The position numbers were made by a program, and so were the translations under genes. The notes under the pieces were generated by a model. The model saw only the letters and a program-made list of their open reading frames with translations, did not search any database and was not told where the DNA came from. A stretch of DNA of 64,000 nucleotides from an uncultured Oscillospiraceae bacterium (lineage in GTDB: Bacteria > Bacillota > Clostridia > Oscillospirales > Acutalibacteraceae): NCBI GenBank assembly GCA_900540275.1, contig UQFO01000009.1:1-64000 (forward strand), in the 5' to 3' direction. Below, piece by piece: positions 51,357 to 59,741 of this stretch. Every line of letters starts with the position of its first letter. Position 1 is the stretch's first letter.

Positions 51357-51677
51357 TTATTTTTTCTCCAGTTTTTTATACCGCACGGTATATGGGAACA
51401 TTGGGATAGTGAGCGCAAGCAGAAAGGCGGTAACGCCCAGGCAAACCCATACCGTTATATTTTCAAATAAATTAAGGCAAATAAGGTTAACCGCTACCAA
51501 TACTGCGGCGGCGGCAAGCAGCAGCAGCGCGCGGCCTTTTTTATAAGATACCTTGAATTTCTTCCCGCAGTTATGGCAGGCGATTTCTTCTTTATGCGTA
51601 TTCTCCCTCACCTGCCTGTAATGGTAAACCGCGTGGCAGTACGGACACAGCGGAAGCTTCAACATCCCTTTACACAT
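51357..51677 (-). CDS. zinc-ribbon two-helix membrane protein
   Basis: 106 residues. CPYC at about 11-14 and CHNCG at about 34-38 make one zinc site, followed by a basic linker, two hydrophobic helices (about 50-68 and 73-93) and a basic end. The start codon is uncertain (ATG 51677 or 51665). It is nine bases after the similar protein at 51686, so the two are probably one unit. Function unknown. Confidence 0.65.
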   Translation of the reverse strand: MCKGMLKLPLCPYCHAVYHYRQVRENTHKEEIACHNCGKKFKVSYKKGRALLLLAAAAVLVAVNLICLNLFENITVWVCLGVTAFLLALTIPMFPYTVRYKKLEKK

Positions 51678-51685
51678 CCCAGCTT

Positions 51686-52219
51686 TTACTTTTTGATTCC
51701 GTTGGAAAACTCAGAAATATCCAGGTAATCCTCCTCCGCGGTATTTCCTTCCTTTACAGCGGGAATTACTTTCGTAGCTCCGCCGTCCATATCGTCGTCG
51801 ATTAATAAAAATTCACCGCTGACCTGTGAAACGTTCGGAAGTACCTTCGTCGACCCGCTCGCAGGCGTAGGATAATAAAACCCGCCGTCCTTTTTTTCTT
51901 TTTCCGGTTTTGCTGAAGAAGTAGTCTTAAGCGGGACCAACCGGTAAAAAAGCGGTGTACAGGCATAAAATACAAGGAAGGGCAGAAATACCCACAGCAT
52001 ACCCCACAGGTTCGTATAATCCCCTATAACCAGCCAAACCGCCAAGATAACAGCCGATACGGCTATCGCGGCGATAATTGCCGCGCGCAGGGCCTTAACA
52101 AAATATATCGTCGCATTTCTTCCGCATTTTTTACAGGTATGCTCTCCCTTTTCTTTTTCCATAATTGCGGTCACATAAGAAACCTTCTGTCCGCAGTAAG
52201 GGCATTTTTTTTCTTTCAT
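51686..52219 (-). CDS. zinc-ribbon two-helix membrane protein with acidic tail
   Basis: 177 residues from the ATG at 52219 (AGGGACGGG upstream; the frame opens 14 codons earlier). CPYCG at about 6-10 and CKKCG at about 29-33, then two hydrophobic helices (about 44-64 and 72-92) and a 70-residue hydrophilic tail with the near repeats STKVLPNV and ATKVIPAV. Same plan as the next gene plus this tail. The function is unknown; a zinc-ribbon on the cytoplasmic face is the likely topology. Confidence 0.7.
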   Translation of the reverse strand: MKEKKCPYCGQKVSYVTAIMEKEKGEHTCKKCGRNATIYFVKALRAAIIAAIAVSAVILAVWLVIGDYTNLWGMLWVFLPFLVFYACTPLFYRLVPLKTTSSAKPEKEKKDGGFYYPTPASGSTKVLPNVSQVSGEFLLIDDDMDGGATKVIPAVKEGNTAEEDYLDISEFSNGIKK

Positions 52220-52287
52220 ATCCCGTCCCTGGCCTTTCCTGATGAAATTGAAGTTTTCCACATAATCTCTGATATATTGTGGAAAAC

Positions 52288-52551
52288 TTACTCCGGAAGA
52301 ATTTTTCTTCTCTTTAAGAGTGTTGCCGTTGAAAGCTGGCTGATATACACGGAACTCTTCTTTTTTCTTTTGCTTTTACATAAAATAAAGGATTTTGGCA
52401 GCTCGTACGTTACATTGACGACACAGCCGCCCTTTTCCGATTTTGTCAGGAAGTTCCTTGTATGCTTCGATACTGTCGTAATATCGAGATCAAAAATCCC
52501 TATAATATCCTTTGTCCTGACCACCGTATCCTGTCCGAGATGCAAATACAT
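52288..52551 (-). CDS. remB: RemB-like protein (YaaB, DUF370)
   Basis: 87 residues: MYLHLGQDTVVRTKDIIGIF at the start and SKHTRNFL later are typical of DUF370 (RemA/RemB). The gene order recF-remB-gyrB is the same as recF-yaaB-gyrB of Bacillus subtilis. There RemA and RemB promote biofilm-matrix gene expression; the role in Clostridia is not established. It lies four bases after recF's stop codon. A basic KRKKK patch sits at about 60-64. Confidence 0.88.
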   Translation of the reverse strand: MYLHLGQDTVVRTKDIIGIFDLDITTVSKHTRNFLTKSEKGGCVVNVTYELPKSFILCKSKRKKKSSVYISQLSTATLLKRRKILPE

Positions 52552-52555
52552 TGCT

Positions 52556-53692
52556 TCACCCTATTTTTTTCTCTTCTTTTTTCATTTCTTCCACCGCGCC
52601 GTCCTTAATATAAAAAACCCTGCCGCAGTGCAGATGGCCAACAGCCGTTACGTCGCAGCAGGTTATAAAAACCTGCCAGCCGGCCGTTTTATTGAGCAGA
52701 AAATTCTGCCTCGATAAATCGAGCTCGCTTAACACATCATCGAGCAGTATGACTGGCTTTTCTCCCGTCAGCTCCTTTAAGATACCGGCTTCCGACAGCT
52801 TGAGCGACAAAACAGCGCTTCTCTGTTGTCCTTGCGAAGCATATATGCGCGCCTTCATCCCATTGATTAAAATATCGAGGTCATCCCTATGCGGGCCGTA
52901 ATTTGTACATCCGGTATAAATATCCTCTTTCCTTGATTTCTCAAGCGCTTTCTTAATTTTTTCTGTCAGCTCCGGAATCCCGTCGCTTTCGAGCGCTCCA
53001 TATCCCGATTGATATGAAATAACAAGCGCTTCCTTTTCTTCGGATATCCCCCGGTGGAACTCATATGCTTTCCTTTTGAGCAGTCCGGTATATTTCAAGC
53101 GCTCCTCTGCCAGCATCCCGCCGGTAACAGAGAGCTTTTCGTCCCAGATATCGAGCGTATCAAGCAGTTCCCTGTGACGGGGAATATCCTTAAGCAGCGC
53201 GTTGCGTTGGTTGAGAATTTTATTGTATCTGGAAAAAAGCATGGCATACCGCGGCTTTAGCCGGCACAGCGCCCCATCCAAAAACTTTCTCCGTTCAGAC
53301 GGCCCATTTTTTACAAGCGTCATATGCTCCGGAGAAAAAACGACAGAAGTACATTTTCCTATTAATTCCGACGGAGAATTTTTTTTCACGCCGTTTAAAA
53401 ACGCTTCCCTTTTATTAGGCAGAATATTAATTCTTACCTCCTGGATTCGGTCCTCCGCATAAAAATGCAGGGAGCTGCAGGCATAATCGCTTTCAAAGCC
53501 TATCAGCTCGCTGTCCTTTGCCCCGCGAAAGGAGCGAACGCCGTTGAACATCCAGATACATTCCAGAAGATTGGTCTTTCCCTGCGCGTTATCCCCATAG
53601 ATGACATTGATTCCATCAGAAACAGTCACCGTATTATCCTTTAAATTGCGGAAGCCATGAAAGGAAAGCTCCTTGATTATCACTTCTGGCAC
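52556..53692 (-). CDS. recF: recombination and replication-restart protein RecF
   Basis: 378 residues. SMC-like ATPase with Walker A YGDNAQGKTNLLE (about 32-44), the signature SQGQQRSAVLSLKLSEA and Walker B PVILLDDVLSELD; the D-loop aspartate and the short coiled region are present. It loads RecA at ssDNA gaps with RecO/RecR. Its start overlaps the end of the S4 protein gene by 13 bases, so translation is coupled. Some 20 residues past the usual end are basic. Confidence 0.96.
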   Translation of the reverse strand: MPEVIIKELSFHGFRNLKDNTVTVSDGINVIYGDNAQGKTNLLECIWMFNGVRSFRGAKDSELIGFESDYACSSLHFYAEDRIQEVRINILPNKREAFLNGVKKNSPSELIGKCTSVVFSPEHMTLVKNGPSERRKFLDGALCRLKPRYAMLFSRYNKILNQRNALLKDIPRHRELLDTLDIWDEKLSVTGGMLAEERLKYTGLLKRKAYEFHRGISEEKEALVISYQSGYGALESDGIPELTEKIKKALEKSRKEDIYTGCTNYGPHRDDLDILINGMKARIYASQGQQRSAVLSLKLSEAGILKELTGEKPVILLDDVLSELDLSRQNFLLNKTAGWQVFITCCDVTAVGHLHCGRVFYIKDGAVEEMKKEEKKIG

Positions 53693-53898
53693 ACCTCTAA
53701 CATTTTATCTTCATTCTGCGCCGTATCTCCCGCACGCATTTTTTTGCCGCGCTGGGTGCATACTTCCCCATTGACCTGAATTTGCCCGCTTTGGACAAGC
53801 AGCTTTGCCTGGCCGCCTGTTTCGGCAATCCCGCCGAATTTCAAAAGCGCGTCAAGTCGTATAAATTCATTATCTATATAGATTTTCTCAGTTTTCAT
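53680..53898 (-). CDS. yaaA: S4-domain RNA-binding protein YaaA
   Basis: 72 residues forming one S4 domain (IRLDALLKFGGIAETGGQAK, LVQSGQIQVNGEV, then RGKKMRAGD). Same place as yaaA between dnaN and recF in Firmicutes. It overlaps dnaN's last 11 bases and recF's first 13. It probably binds structured RNA (ribosomal), target unknown. Confidence 0.92.
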   Translation of the reverse strand: MKTEKIYIDNEFIRLDALLKFGGIAETGGQAKLLVQSGQIQVNGEVCTQRGKKMRAGDTAQNEDKMLEVCQK

Positions 53899-54994
53899 TA
53901 TTTAACCTCATCGGCACGACGAGGAATAAAAATGCGTCTCCCTCCGTCGGCACGATTTTCATCGGCGTAAGCGGGCCGTTTAGCTCCAGCTTTACAATAT
54001 CCGTATCTGTATTTCTCAGAGCATCCAGCAAATACCGGTTATTAAAGCCAATTTCCACATCTTCTCCCTTGACCGGCGTTTTTATCGCGTCGTTTGCTTT
54101 GCCGATTGCTGTGGAGCAGGAAAGCTTGATTTCTTCCGCGTTTACGGTAAAGCGTATGGGCGACTGTATTTTATCTGAGGTCAAAAGGGACATTCTTTCC
54201 ACACTGCCTATCATATCGCGCGTTACAACGCATGCCTCCGTCTTATTCCCGGCGGGAATCGTTGATTTATAATCGAGGAAGTTTCCTTCAATCAGCCTTG
54301 TAAAGATGGAATAATTTTCAATCTGGAAAACCGCGTGCCGCTGTCCTATCAGGATTTCCGTATTTTTCTCTTCGTCAGAAACAAGCTTCAGCACCTCGCT
54401 CAAAGCCTTGCCCGGAACAACGAACCGGCTGTTCTGTTCACAGGCGATGGTTTCCTTACGCAGCGCCATACGGTACCCGTCAACCGATACAATCCGAATA
54501 ACATGCTCCTCAATATCAAACAGGGAACCGGTATAGATTGGCTTTGAAATATTATCAGAGACAGCAAAAAGCGTTTGTTTTATCATATTTTTGAGCAGGC
54601 CGCTCTGAATGGTGAGCGTATCTGTCTTTTCAAAAGACGGCAGCTCCGGATAATCCGCCGCCGCAATACCGACGATTTTATATTCTGCCTGTCCGCTGTT
54701 TATATAGGTAATAAAACGGTCGTCCGTTTCCAGGCAAACTGTTTCGTCCGGCAGGCGCCTGACAATATCCCCCAGAAGCTTTGCGCTGACAACGATTGCG
54801 CCTTCATCTGTAATATCCGCATCGATTACCGTTGTAATACCAATTTCCAGGTCATATCCGCACAGCGTTATCTGGTTATTTTTTGCTTTGATTAAAATAC
54901 CCTCCAGTACAGGAAGGGAGGTTTTGGAGGATACGGCCCTCTGAACATTGGTAACCGCTTCAGCCAAAGCGCTTTGTGAACAAGTCAGTTTCAT
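53888..54994 (-). CDS. dnaN: DNA polymerase III sliding clamp (beta subunit)
   Basis: 368 residues from the ATG at 54994 (GGGTGA five bases before; an ATG at 55006 lies in front of that site). Three clamp domains of about 120 residues each; phrases LEGILIKAKNNQITLCGYDL, FAVSDNISKPIYTGSLFDIE, and the C-terminal FLVVPMRLN that contributes to the partner-binding pocket. Typical P-M-R end. Forms the ring that holds polymerase on DNA. Follows the oriC gap and dnaA. Confidence 0.97.
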   Translation of the reverse strand: MKLTCSQSALAEAVTNVQRAVSSKTSLPVLEGILIKAKNNQITLCGYDLEIGITTVIDADITDEGAIVVSAKLLGDIVRRLPDETVCLETDDRFITYINSGQAEYKIVGIAAADYPELPSFEKTDTLTIQSGLLKNMIKQTLFAVSDNISKPIYTGSLFDIEEHVIRIVSVDGYRMALRKETIACEQNSRFVVPGKALSEVLKLVSDEEKNTEILIGQRHAVFQIENYSIFTRLIEGNFLDYKSTIPAGNKTEACVVTRDMIGSVERMSLLTSDKIQSPIRFTVNAEEIKLSCSTAIGKANDAIKTPVKGEDVEIGFNNRYLLDALRNTDTDIVKLELNGPLTPMKIVPTEGDAFLFLVVPMRLNNEN

Positions 54995-55040
54995 AAAATC
55001 ACCCATTTCTAAAAAATAAAGAAAAAGAACAGAGATAGAT

Positions 55041-55240
55041 TACTAGATTTTAGTAGTAGTAGTAGGGGGTGTCAACATGTGGAAAGACCTTATTTTATGG
55101 CATGAAAAAGGGGAAAACCGGTTTTTCCCTTTTGTGGGAAGGATGTGTACGGAATGTGGAAAAAAACGGATGCGCCATTTTTCCATGATAACATGTTGAC
55201 CATTGTGGAGTGAATGTGGAAGAATATGTGGAAAACTCAA
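55041..55240. other. oriC: origin of replication (oriC) between dnaA and dnaN
   Basis: Six DnaA sites in the same direction: TGTGGAAAG (55078-55086), TGTGGGAAG (55133), TGTGGAAAA (55155), TGTGGAGTG (55204), TGTGGAAGA (55215), TGTGGAAAA (55227-55235). None is the canonical TGTGGATAA. Beside the first one are GGGG and five perfect TAG triplets (55051-55065), i.e. a DnaA-trio row followed by a G-tract and a DnaA box, as in the basal unwinding element of B. subtilis. AT-rich sequence follows. Gene directions diverge to the two sides, which agrees with a bidirectional origin. Confidence 0.85.
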
Positions 55241-55241
55241 A

Positions 55242-56561
55242 TTATCTGTCCCGTATATTTTTGACGATATCTTCCACCGTCTCTTTAATTTTACTGTCCT
55301 TGGCCATATTCTTTTCCACCTGCTGGATTGTATAGACGATTGTGGAATAATGGCGGCCGCCAAATTCGTTTCCTATCTGTATCATGGAAAGGTGGGTCAG
55401 TTCGCGGACGATATATATGGCGATATGGCGCGCGTTTGAAAGATTTGCGCGGCGGTTCTTGATGGAGCGGATGTCTTCGCTTTTTACGCCGAAGGTACGC
55501 GCAACCTCGTCAATAATTTTTTCAACCGTAAGCTCCGGCGGGGCCTCGTTGTTGAGAATATCGGAAATAGACTCCTGCGCGCCTGCGATTGTCGGCTTTT
55601 CCCCGTTAAGCAAATTTTTTGCCTTCAGTTTTTTTACGACGCCTTCCAGCTGCCGGATGTTGGTTTTCAGCTTTGTAGCGATATATTCGCATACCTCGTC
55701 TGGAATGTTGATATCGAGCAGCTGTGCTTTTCTTTTAATAATAGCGATGCGCGTTTCGATGTCCGGCGGCTGGATATCAGCAATCAGGCCCCATTCAAAG
55801 CGTGTGCGGAGGCGTTCCTCAAGCGTTTTGATTTCCTTGGGCGGACGGTCTGAGGTCAGTACAATCTGTTTTTTGCTTTCATAGAGCGTATTAAAGGTAT
55901 GGAAAAATTCCTCCTGGGTAGATTCCTTGCCTCCGATAAACTGTACGTCGTCGACAAGAAGGACATCCGCGTTGCGGTATTTCTGGCGGAATTCTTTGGT
56001 TTTTGCCATTTGGATAGATTCAATCAGCTCATTGGCAAAATCATCGCCTTTTACGTAGAGAATATTGATGTTGGAATGGTTCTTTTTAATATCGTTGCCG
56101 ATTGCGTAAAGAAGATGGGTTTTTCCCAGTCCGGAATGCCCATAGATAAAAAGCGGGTTATATGCGCCCGCGGGATTTGCCGCGACCGCCAGGGACGCTG
56201 CGTGCGCAAATTTATTGGAAGAGCCTACAATAAACGTTTCAAACGTATATTCATAGTCGGAATCGGGGCTTTCAGCTTCTTCTTTTTTATCGCTTCCGGT
56301 TTCTACCTCGTCTGGTACCGTCAGCTTAATTTTGATAGAGGAGCCGAATACAGCTTCAAAGGCTTCCTCCAGAAGCGTCAGGTAGCAGCGCGTGAGCGTC
56401 TGGCGGTGGAATTCGTTCGGCGTTAGAAGAATGGCCTCCCCCGTATCAAAATTCAAATCGATTGGCTCTATCCTGCTAATCCATGTTTTATAGGCGACGT
56501 CTGTGATTCTTGTCTTACAGTAATCGCAGATTACCTCCCAAGCCTCATGAAAAGACTCCAT
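55242..56561 (-). CDS. dnaA: chromosomal replication initiator DnaA
   Basis: 439 residues from the ATG at 56561 (AAGGAG eight bases before; an ATG at 56567 is too close). Domain I at about 1-85, a short domain II linker, domain III AAA+ with Walker A GHSGLGKTHLL and Walker B LLVDDVQFI, and domain IV with the helix-turn-helix. The recognition motif, normally GGRDHTT/STV, reads GGRHYSTI at about 401-408. It opens oriC by binding DnaA boxes and trios. First gene of the leftward series. Confidence 0.97.
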   Translation of the reverse strand: MESFHEAWEVICDYCKTRITDVAYKTWISRIEPIDLNFDTGEAILLTPNEFHRQTLTRCYLTLLEEAFEAVFGSSIKIKLTVPDEVETGSDKKEEAESPDSDYEYTFETFIVGSSNKFAHAASLAVAANPAGAYNPLFIYGHSGLGKTHLLYAIGNDIKKNHSNINILYVKGDDFANELIESIQMAKTKEFRQKYRNADVLLVDDVQFIGGKESTQEEFFHTFNTLYESKKQIVLTSDRPPKEIKTLEERLRTRFEWGLIADIQPPDIETRIAIIKRKAQLLDINIPDEVCEYIATKLKTNIRQLEGVVKKLKAKNLLNGEKPTIAGAQESISDILNNEAPPELTVEKIIDEVARTFGVKSEDIRSIKNRRANLSNARHIAIYIVRELTHLSMIQIGNEFGGRHYSTIVYTIQQVEKNMAKDSKIKETVEDIVKNIRDR

Positions 56562-56886
56562 TATCATCTCTCCTTTTTAAAATTACGGCTAATTCAAGAG
56601 ATTAGAAAACGGAACTATATATAGTATATATTTTACTTATAATATATAAAAATCCCACTCTTTCATTATCTGTTCTATTCTATCATAAATACGAGCTTTT
56701 TTCAAACTTTTTCTTTCAAAAAAAGAGATAGAAAGGTTTGCTTTTTTCTTTTTTTTCTGTTATTTTAAAATACAGGATAAAGGAAGCCCTGAAAAGAAAG
56801 GCACAATATCTTGTAAAAGCATAATTTAGCGGCTTGTAATGCGTGTTTTATGTGATTTCTCCCTACGAAAAAAAGAAAAATTTTTG
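56562..56886. other. AT-rich gap between dnaA and rpmH
   Basis: 325 bases, very AT-rich at 56600-56660 and 56700-56770. It must hold the dnaA promoter (minus). No canonical DnaA box was found here, so the main origin is placed in the dnaA-dnaN gap. An AT-rich melting region is possible. Confidence 0.5.
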
Positions 56887-56915
56887 TTGACGATTTCGAA
56901 TTATTACGCTATAAT
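56887..56915 (+). promoter_or_regulatory. promoter of rpmH-rnpA
   Basis: TTGACG (56887-56892), 17-base spacer, TATAAT (56910-56915). Confidence 0.85.
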
Positions 56916-56954
56916 GCTATATTGCAAGGTTAACACCCGAAAGGAGGGGTCTGC

Positions 56955-57089
56955 ATGCTGAGAACCTATCAGCCCAAAAAGCTTCATAGGAAAAAGGAGC
57001 ACGGCTTCAGGAAGAGAATGTCCGACAGCAACGGACGCAAGGTATTGGCTCGCAGGAGAGCAAAGGGCAGGAAAAAGTTGTCTTACTGA
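56955..57089 (+). CDS. rpmH: 50S ribosomal protein L34
   Basis: 44 residues, standard for L34: starts MLRTYQPKKLHRKKEHGFRK, then RMSDSNGRKVLARRRAKG and a lysine-rich end. Strongly basic. AAAGGAGGGG lies seven bases before the ATG. It is the first gene rightward of the origin and starts the rpmH-rnpA-yidD-yidC-jag set found in most bacteria. Confidence 0.98.
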   Translation: MLRTYQPKKLHRKKEHGFRKRMSDSNGRKVLARRRAKGRKKLSY

Positions 57090-57189
57090 GATTGAGGCCA
57101 CTTGAATGTGGTCTTTCTTTTTGTTAAGGCATGACTGCCGCAACGGCGCAAAAGGGACAGGCTTTGCATATTACGGGCGGGATGGCAGA

Positions 57190-57525
57190 ATGAAAGAATC
57201 TTTTACATTAAAAGAAAACAGGGATTTCAGGCGCCTGTATAATAGGGGAAAATCCTATGTGTCGCCCGTGGTGGTTACTTATATTTGTAAAAATAGGAAC
57301 CAGAATGTCAGGTACGGCATTACCACCAGTAAGAAAATAGGCAAGGCAGTGCAGCGAAACCGGTCCAGAAGAGTCATTAGAGCCGCATTTTCACAGCTGC
57401 TTCCGCAGGTGAAAAACGGATATGACTTTGTTTTTGTCGCAAGGACAAAAACGCCGTATGTCAAAAGCACGGAAATATTGCGCTGTTTGAAGAAACAGCT
57501 GAAAGAGGCGGGAGTTTTGCAATGA
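57190..57525 (+). CDS. rnpA: ribonuclease P protein component
   Basis: 111 residues from the ATG at 57190 (the frame opens 28 codons earlier without rnpA-like residues). MKESFTLKENRDFRRLYNRG at the start; the RNR-type helix is GKAVQRNRSRRVIRAAF. It binds the RNase P RNA and helps 5' maturation of tRNA. Only a modest GGGATGG ribosome site. It overlaps yidD by four bases. Confidence 0.96.
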   Translation: MKESFTLKENRDFRRLYNRGKSYVSPVVVTYICKNRNQNVRYGITTSKKIGKAVQRNRSRRVIRAAFSQLLPQVKNGYDFVFVARTKTPYVKSTEILRCLKKQLKEAGVLQ

Positions 57526-57755
57526 AGCGCCCGCTTATTTGGCTTATTAAGTTTTATAGAAGCTGTATTTCGCCGCATACGGCGCCAAGCTGCAAGTTTA
57601 CGCCGAGCTGTTCCCAGTATGGGCTGGAAGCTATCGAGCGTTTCGGCGCCTTTAAGGGCGGATTTATGACAATATGGAGAATATTGCGTTGTAACCCCTT
57701 TTCTAAAGGTGGATATGACCCTGTTCCCGAAAAGAAAAAAAGGGTTAGGAAGTAA
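57522..57755 (+). CDS. yidD: membrane protein insertion efficiency factor YidD
   Basis: 77 residues: LIKFYRSCISPHTAPSCKFTPSCSQYGLEAI with the three conserved Cys, then KGGFMTIWRILRCNPFSKGGYDPVP. Peripheral membrane helper of YidC. Starts in the last four bases of rnpA (ATGA) and is followed after 18 bases by yidC. Confidence 0.97.
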   Translation: MKRPLIWLIKFYRSCISPHTAPSCKFTPSCSQYGLEAIERFGAFKGGFMTIWRILRCNPFSKGGYDPVPEKKKRVRK

Positions 57756-57773
57756 TAGGAGGACTGCGCAATT

Positions 57774-58754
57774 ATGTTTGATATTTTTGGTTGGATCGGC
57801 AGTATTTTCGGCTGGGTTCTATGGGGCGCCTTTTCACTGGTGCATGATTATGGCCTTGCCATTATTATCTTTACGGTTGTTTTGAAGCTGATCCTGTTCC
57901 CGGTATCGATTAAACAGCAAAAATCGATGGCGGCAAACGCCAGGCTCTCCGGAAAGCAGCAGGAGCTGCAGAAAAAGTACGGAAACGACAAAGCGAAGCT
58001 CAACGAGGAAATGAGCAAGCTCTATGAGAGAGAGGGCGTAAGCCCAATGGGCGGCTGCCTTACCTCCCTGCTCCCTATGCTTTTGCTCTTGGGCGTTTAT
58101 TATGCCGTTATTAACCCGCTTACCAATACGATGCATTTGGCGGCTGATAAGGTAACGAGCGCAGTCAGCTATTTGAATACGCTGCCTGGTATTGGAACTT
58201 CGTTCAATAATTTTTACGGACAGATTGATATTATCAAGCTTGCGCAGACGACGCAGGGCTCTTCCTATCTTACAAATTATTTTGACGCAAATACGATTGC
58301 ACAAATCAAGGATTTTGGAAACGGCTTCCATTCCTTTGGGCTCGACCTGTTAGGCCGCCCGAACGAAGGCCTTACCATTTTGATAATTGTACCGATTCTC
58401 TGTCTTGTAACGTCGGTTTTTACACAGTGGTTCACCATGAAGCTGCAGGGACCCATGCAGGGACAGCAGGGCTGTATGAAATGGATGCTTCTGCTTATGC
58501 CGCTTCTGAGCGCATATATCGCTTACACAGTGCCTGCCGCGGTAGGCTTTTACTGGATTGTTTCTACCGTGATTGGTTTTGCACAAACGCTGATTTTACA
58601 GAATTTCTACAGCGCTGGTATTATGGGCGCGAAAGCGGAGGCGCAGCGCGTTGCGCTGCTTGAGCTGGAGGAGGCAAAGGTTCCTTACAGCTATAATCCA
58701 AAGTTCGAAAATAAGGGAATCATCAACAGGAAAAAACAGGGGAAAAAGAAGTAA
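57774..58754 (+). CDS. yidC: membrane protein insertase YidC/OxaA
   Basis: 326 residues with five hydrophobic segments. TM1 GWVLWGAFSLVHDYGLAIII is followed by FPVSIKQQKSMA with the conserved region for substrate contact, then the coiled cytoplasmic loop (KQQELQKKYGNDKAKLNEEM) and GCLTSLLPMLLLLGVYYAV. There is no large external domain, as usual in Gram-positives, and no lipobox is seen. C-terminal basic tail NRKKQGKKK may contact ribosomes. AGGAGG upstream. Confidence 0.95.
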   Translation: MFDIFGWIGSIFGWVLWGAFSLVHDYGLAIIIFTVVLKLILFPVSIKQQKSMAANARLSGKQQELQKKYGNDKAKLNEEMSKLYEREGVSPMGGCLTSLLPMLLLLGVYYAVINPLTNTMHLAADKVTSAVSYLNTLPGIGTSFNNFYGQIDIIKLAQTTQGSSYLTNYFDANTIAQIKDFGNGFHSFGLDLLGRPNEGLTILIIVPILCLVTSVFTQWFTMKLQGPMQGQQGCMKWMLLLMPLLSAYIAYTVPAAVGFYWIVSTVIGFAQTLILQNFYSAGIMGAKAEAQRVALLELEEAKVPYSYNPKFENKGIINRKKQGKKK

Positions 58755-58838
58755 TCGCAGTAAATTTGCCGGAATTATTGCAGTCCCATACTTTTTCAAT
58801 AAATAAAAGACGTGTAAAATTACTTGGAGGTGTAAAAA

Positions 58839-59711
58839 TTGTTAAAAGAGGCAATTGGGGTCGGCGAAACTGTCGTCGAGGCGCAGGAAGATGCCTGCAG
58901 GCAGCTTGGAATTGAAGCGCATGAGGCGGAAATTGAAGTATTGCAGATGCCGGAAAAGAAGAAATTCGGTATATTTGGGGGGAATCCGGCAAAGGTTCGG
59001 GCATATATTGAGGTCTCTCCGGCGCAGAGCGCGGCGGATTACCTGGATTCCATCCTGAAGGCAATGGGACTTAACGACATAACAATGGAAATTAACGAAA
59101 CCGAGGAGGGCGCGGTAATCAACCTCTCCGGTGAAGAGGTTGGCTTTGTGATTGGCAGAAGAGGGGAAACGCTCGACGCGCTGCAGTACCTCTGCGGTTT
59201 AGTGGCAAACCATGTAGATAATACATATTTCCGAGTTACCATTGATACGGGCAATTACCGTGAAAAACGTGAAAAGACGCTTGAGATTTTAGGAAGAAAG
59301 CTTGCGTTCAAGGCGCTCAAGACAGGTAAAAACGTACCGCTTGAGCCGATGAACCCTTATGAGCGCAGGATAATCCATACGGCTGTGCAGAAGGTAAACG
59401 GCGCAATTTCGTGGTCGGAGGGTGAAAGCATCAACCGCCATGTTGTAATCGGGCTTGACCCCAAAGTACCCAGGCCGCAGCGCACAGGCGGATATAATAA
59501 AAACAGGGGACCGAAAAGGCCCTACAACGGCGGCGGATATAAGAAGGACTATAATAATAACAGGGACTTTAACCGCGACCGTGGCAGCCGCCCCCCGCGC
59601 CAGCAGCAAGGCGGCCAGCCTCCCGTGAAGAGGGAGCCCAGAAACGAGGGCGGTAATTTCTCACTTTATGGAAAGATTGAGCCGCGCAAGGATAACAATA
59701 CGGAAGAATAA
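58839..59711 (+). CDS. jag: Jag/KhpB RNA-binding protein
   Basis: 290 residues from a TTG at 58839 (GGAGGTG ten bases before). Jag-N domain (about 1-50, with KKKFGIFGG), KH domain (about 65-145, with VIGRRGETLDALQYL), R3H domain (about 150-215, with NPYERRIIHTAVQ). A tail of about 75 residues is rich in Asn, Arg, Gly, Tyr and Pro (GGGYKKDYNNNRDFNRDRGS) and is likely disordered and RNA-binding; this tail is longer than I expect for Jag. Works with KhpA on RNA and cell elongation in other Firmicutes. Confidence 0.94.
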   Translation: MLKEAIGVGETVVEAQEDACRQLGIEAHEAEIEVLQMPEKKKFGIFGGNPAKVRAYIEVSPAQSAADYLDSILKAMGLNDITMEINETEEGAVINLSGEEVGFVIGRRGETLDALQYLCGLVANHVDNTYFRVTIDTGNYREKREKTLEILGRKLAFKALKTGKNVPLEPMNPYERRIIHTAVQKVNGAISWSEGESINRHVVIGLDPKVPRPQRTGGYNKNRGPKRPYNGGGYKKDYNNNRDFNRDRGSRPPRQQQGGQPPVKREPRNEGGNFSLYGKIEPRKDNNTEE

Positions 59712-59741
59712 AGGGCTTCATCAATTTAAAGGAGCACCGCT

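Noticed and set aside
55051..55065. TAG repeats as a simple microsatellite
   Set aside because: The position beside a G-tract and a DnaA box in the dnaA-dnaN gap is better explained by DnaA-trios.
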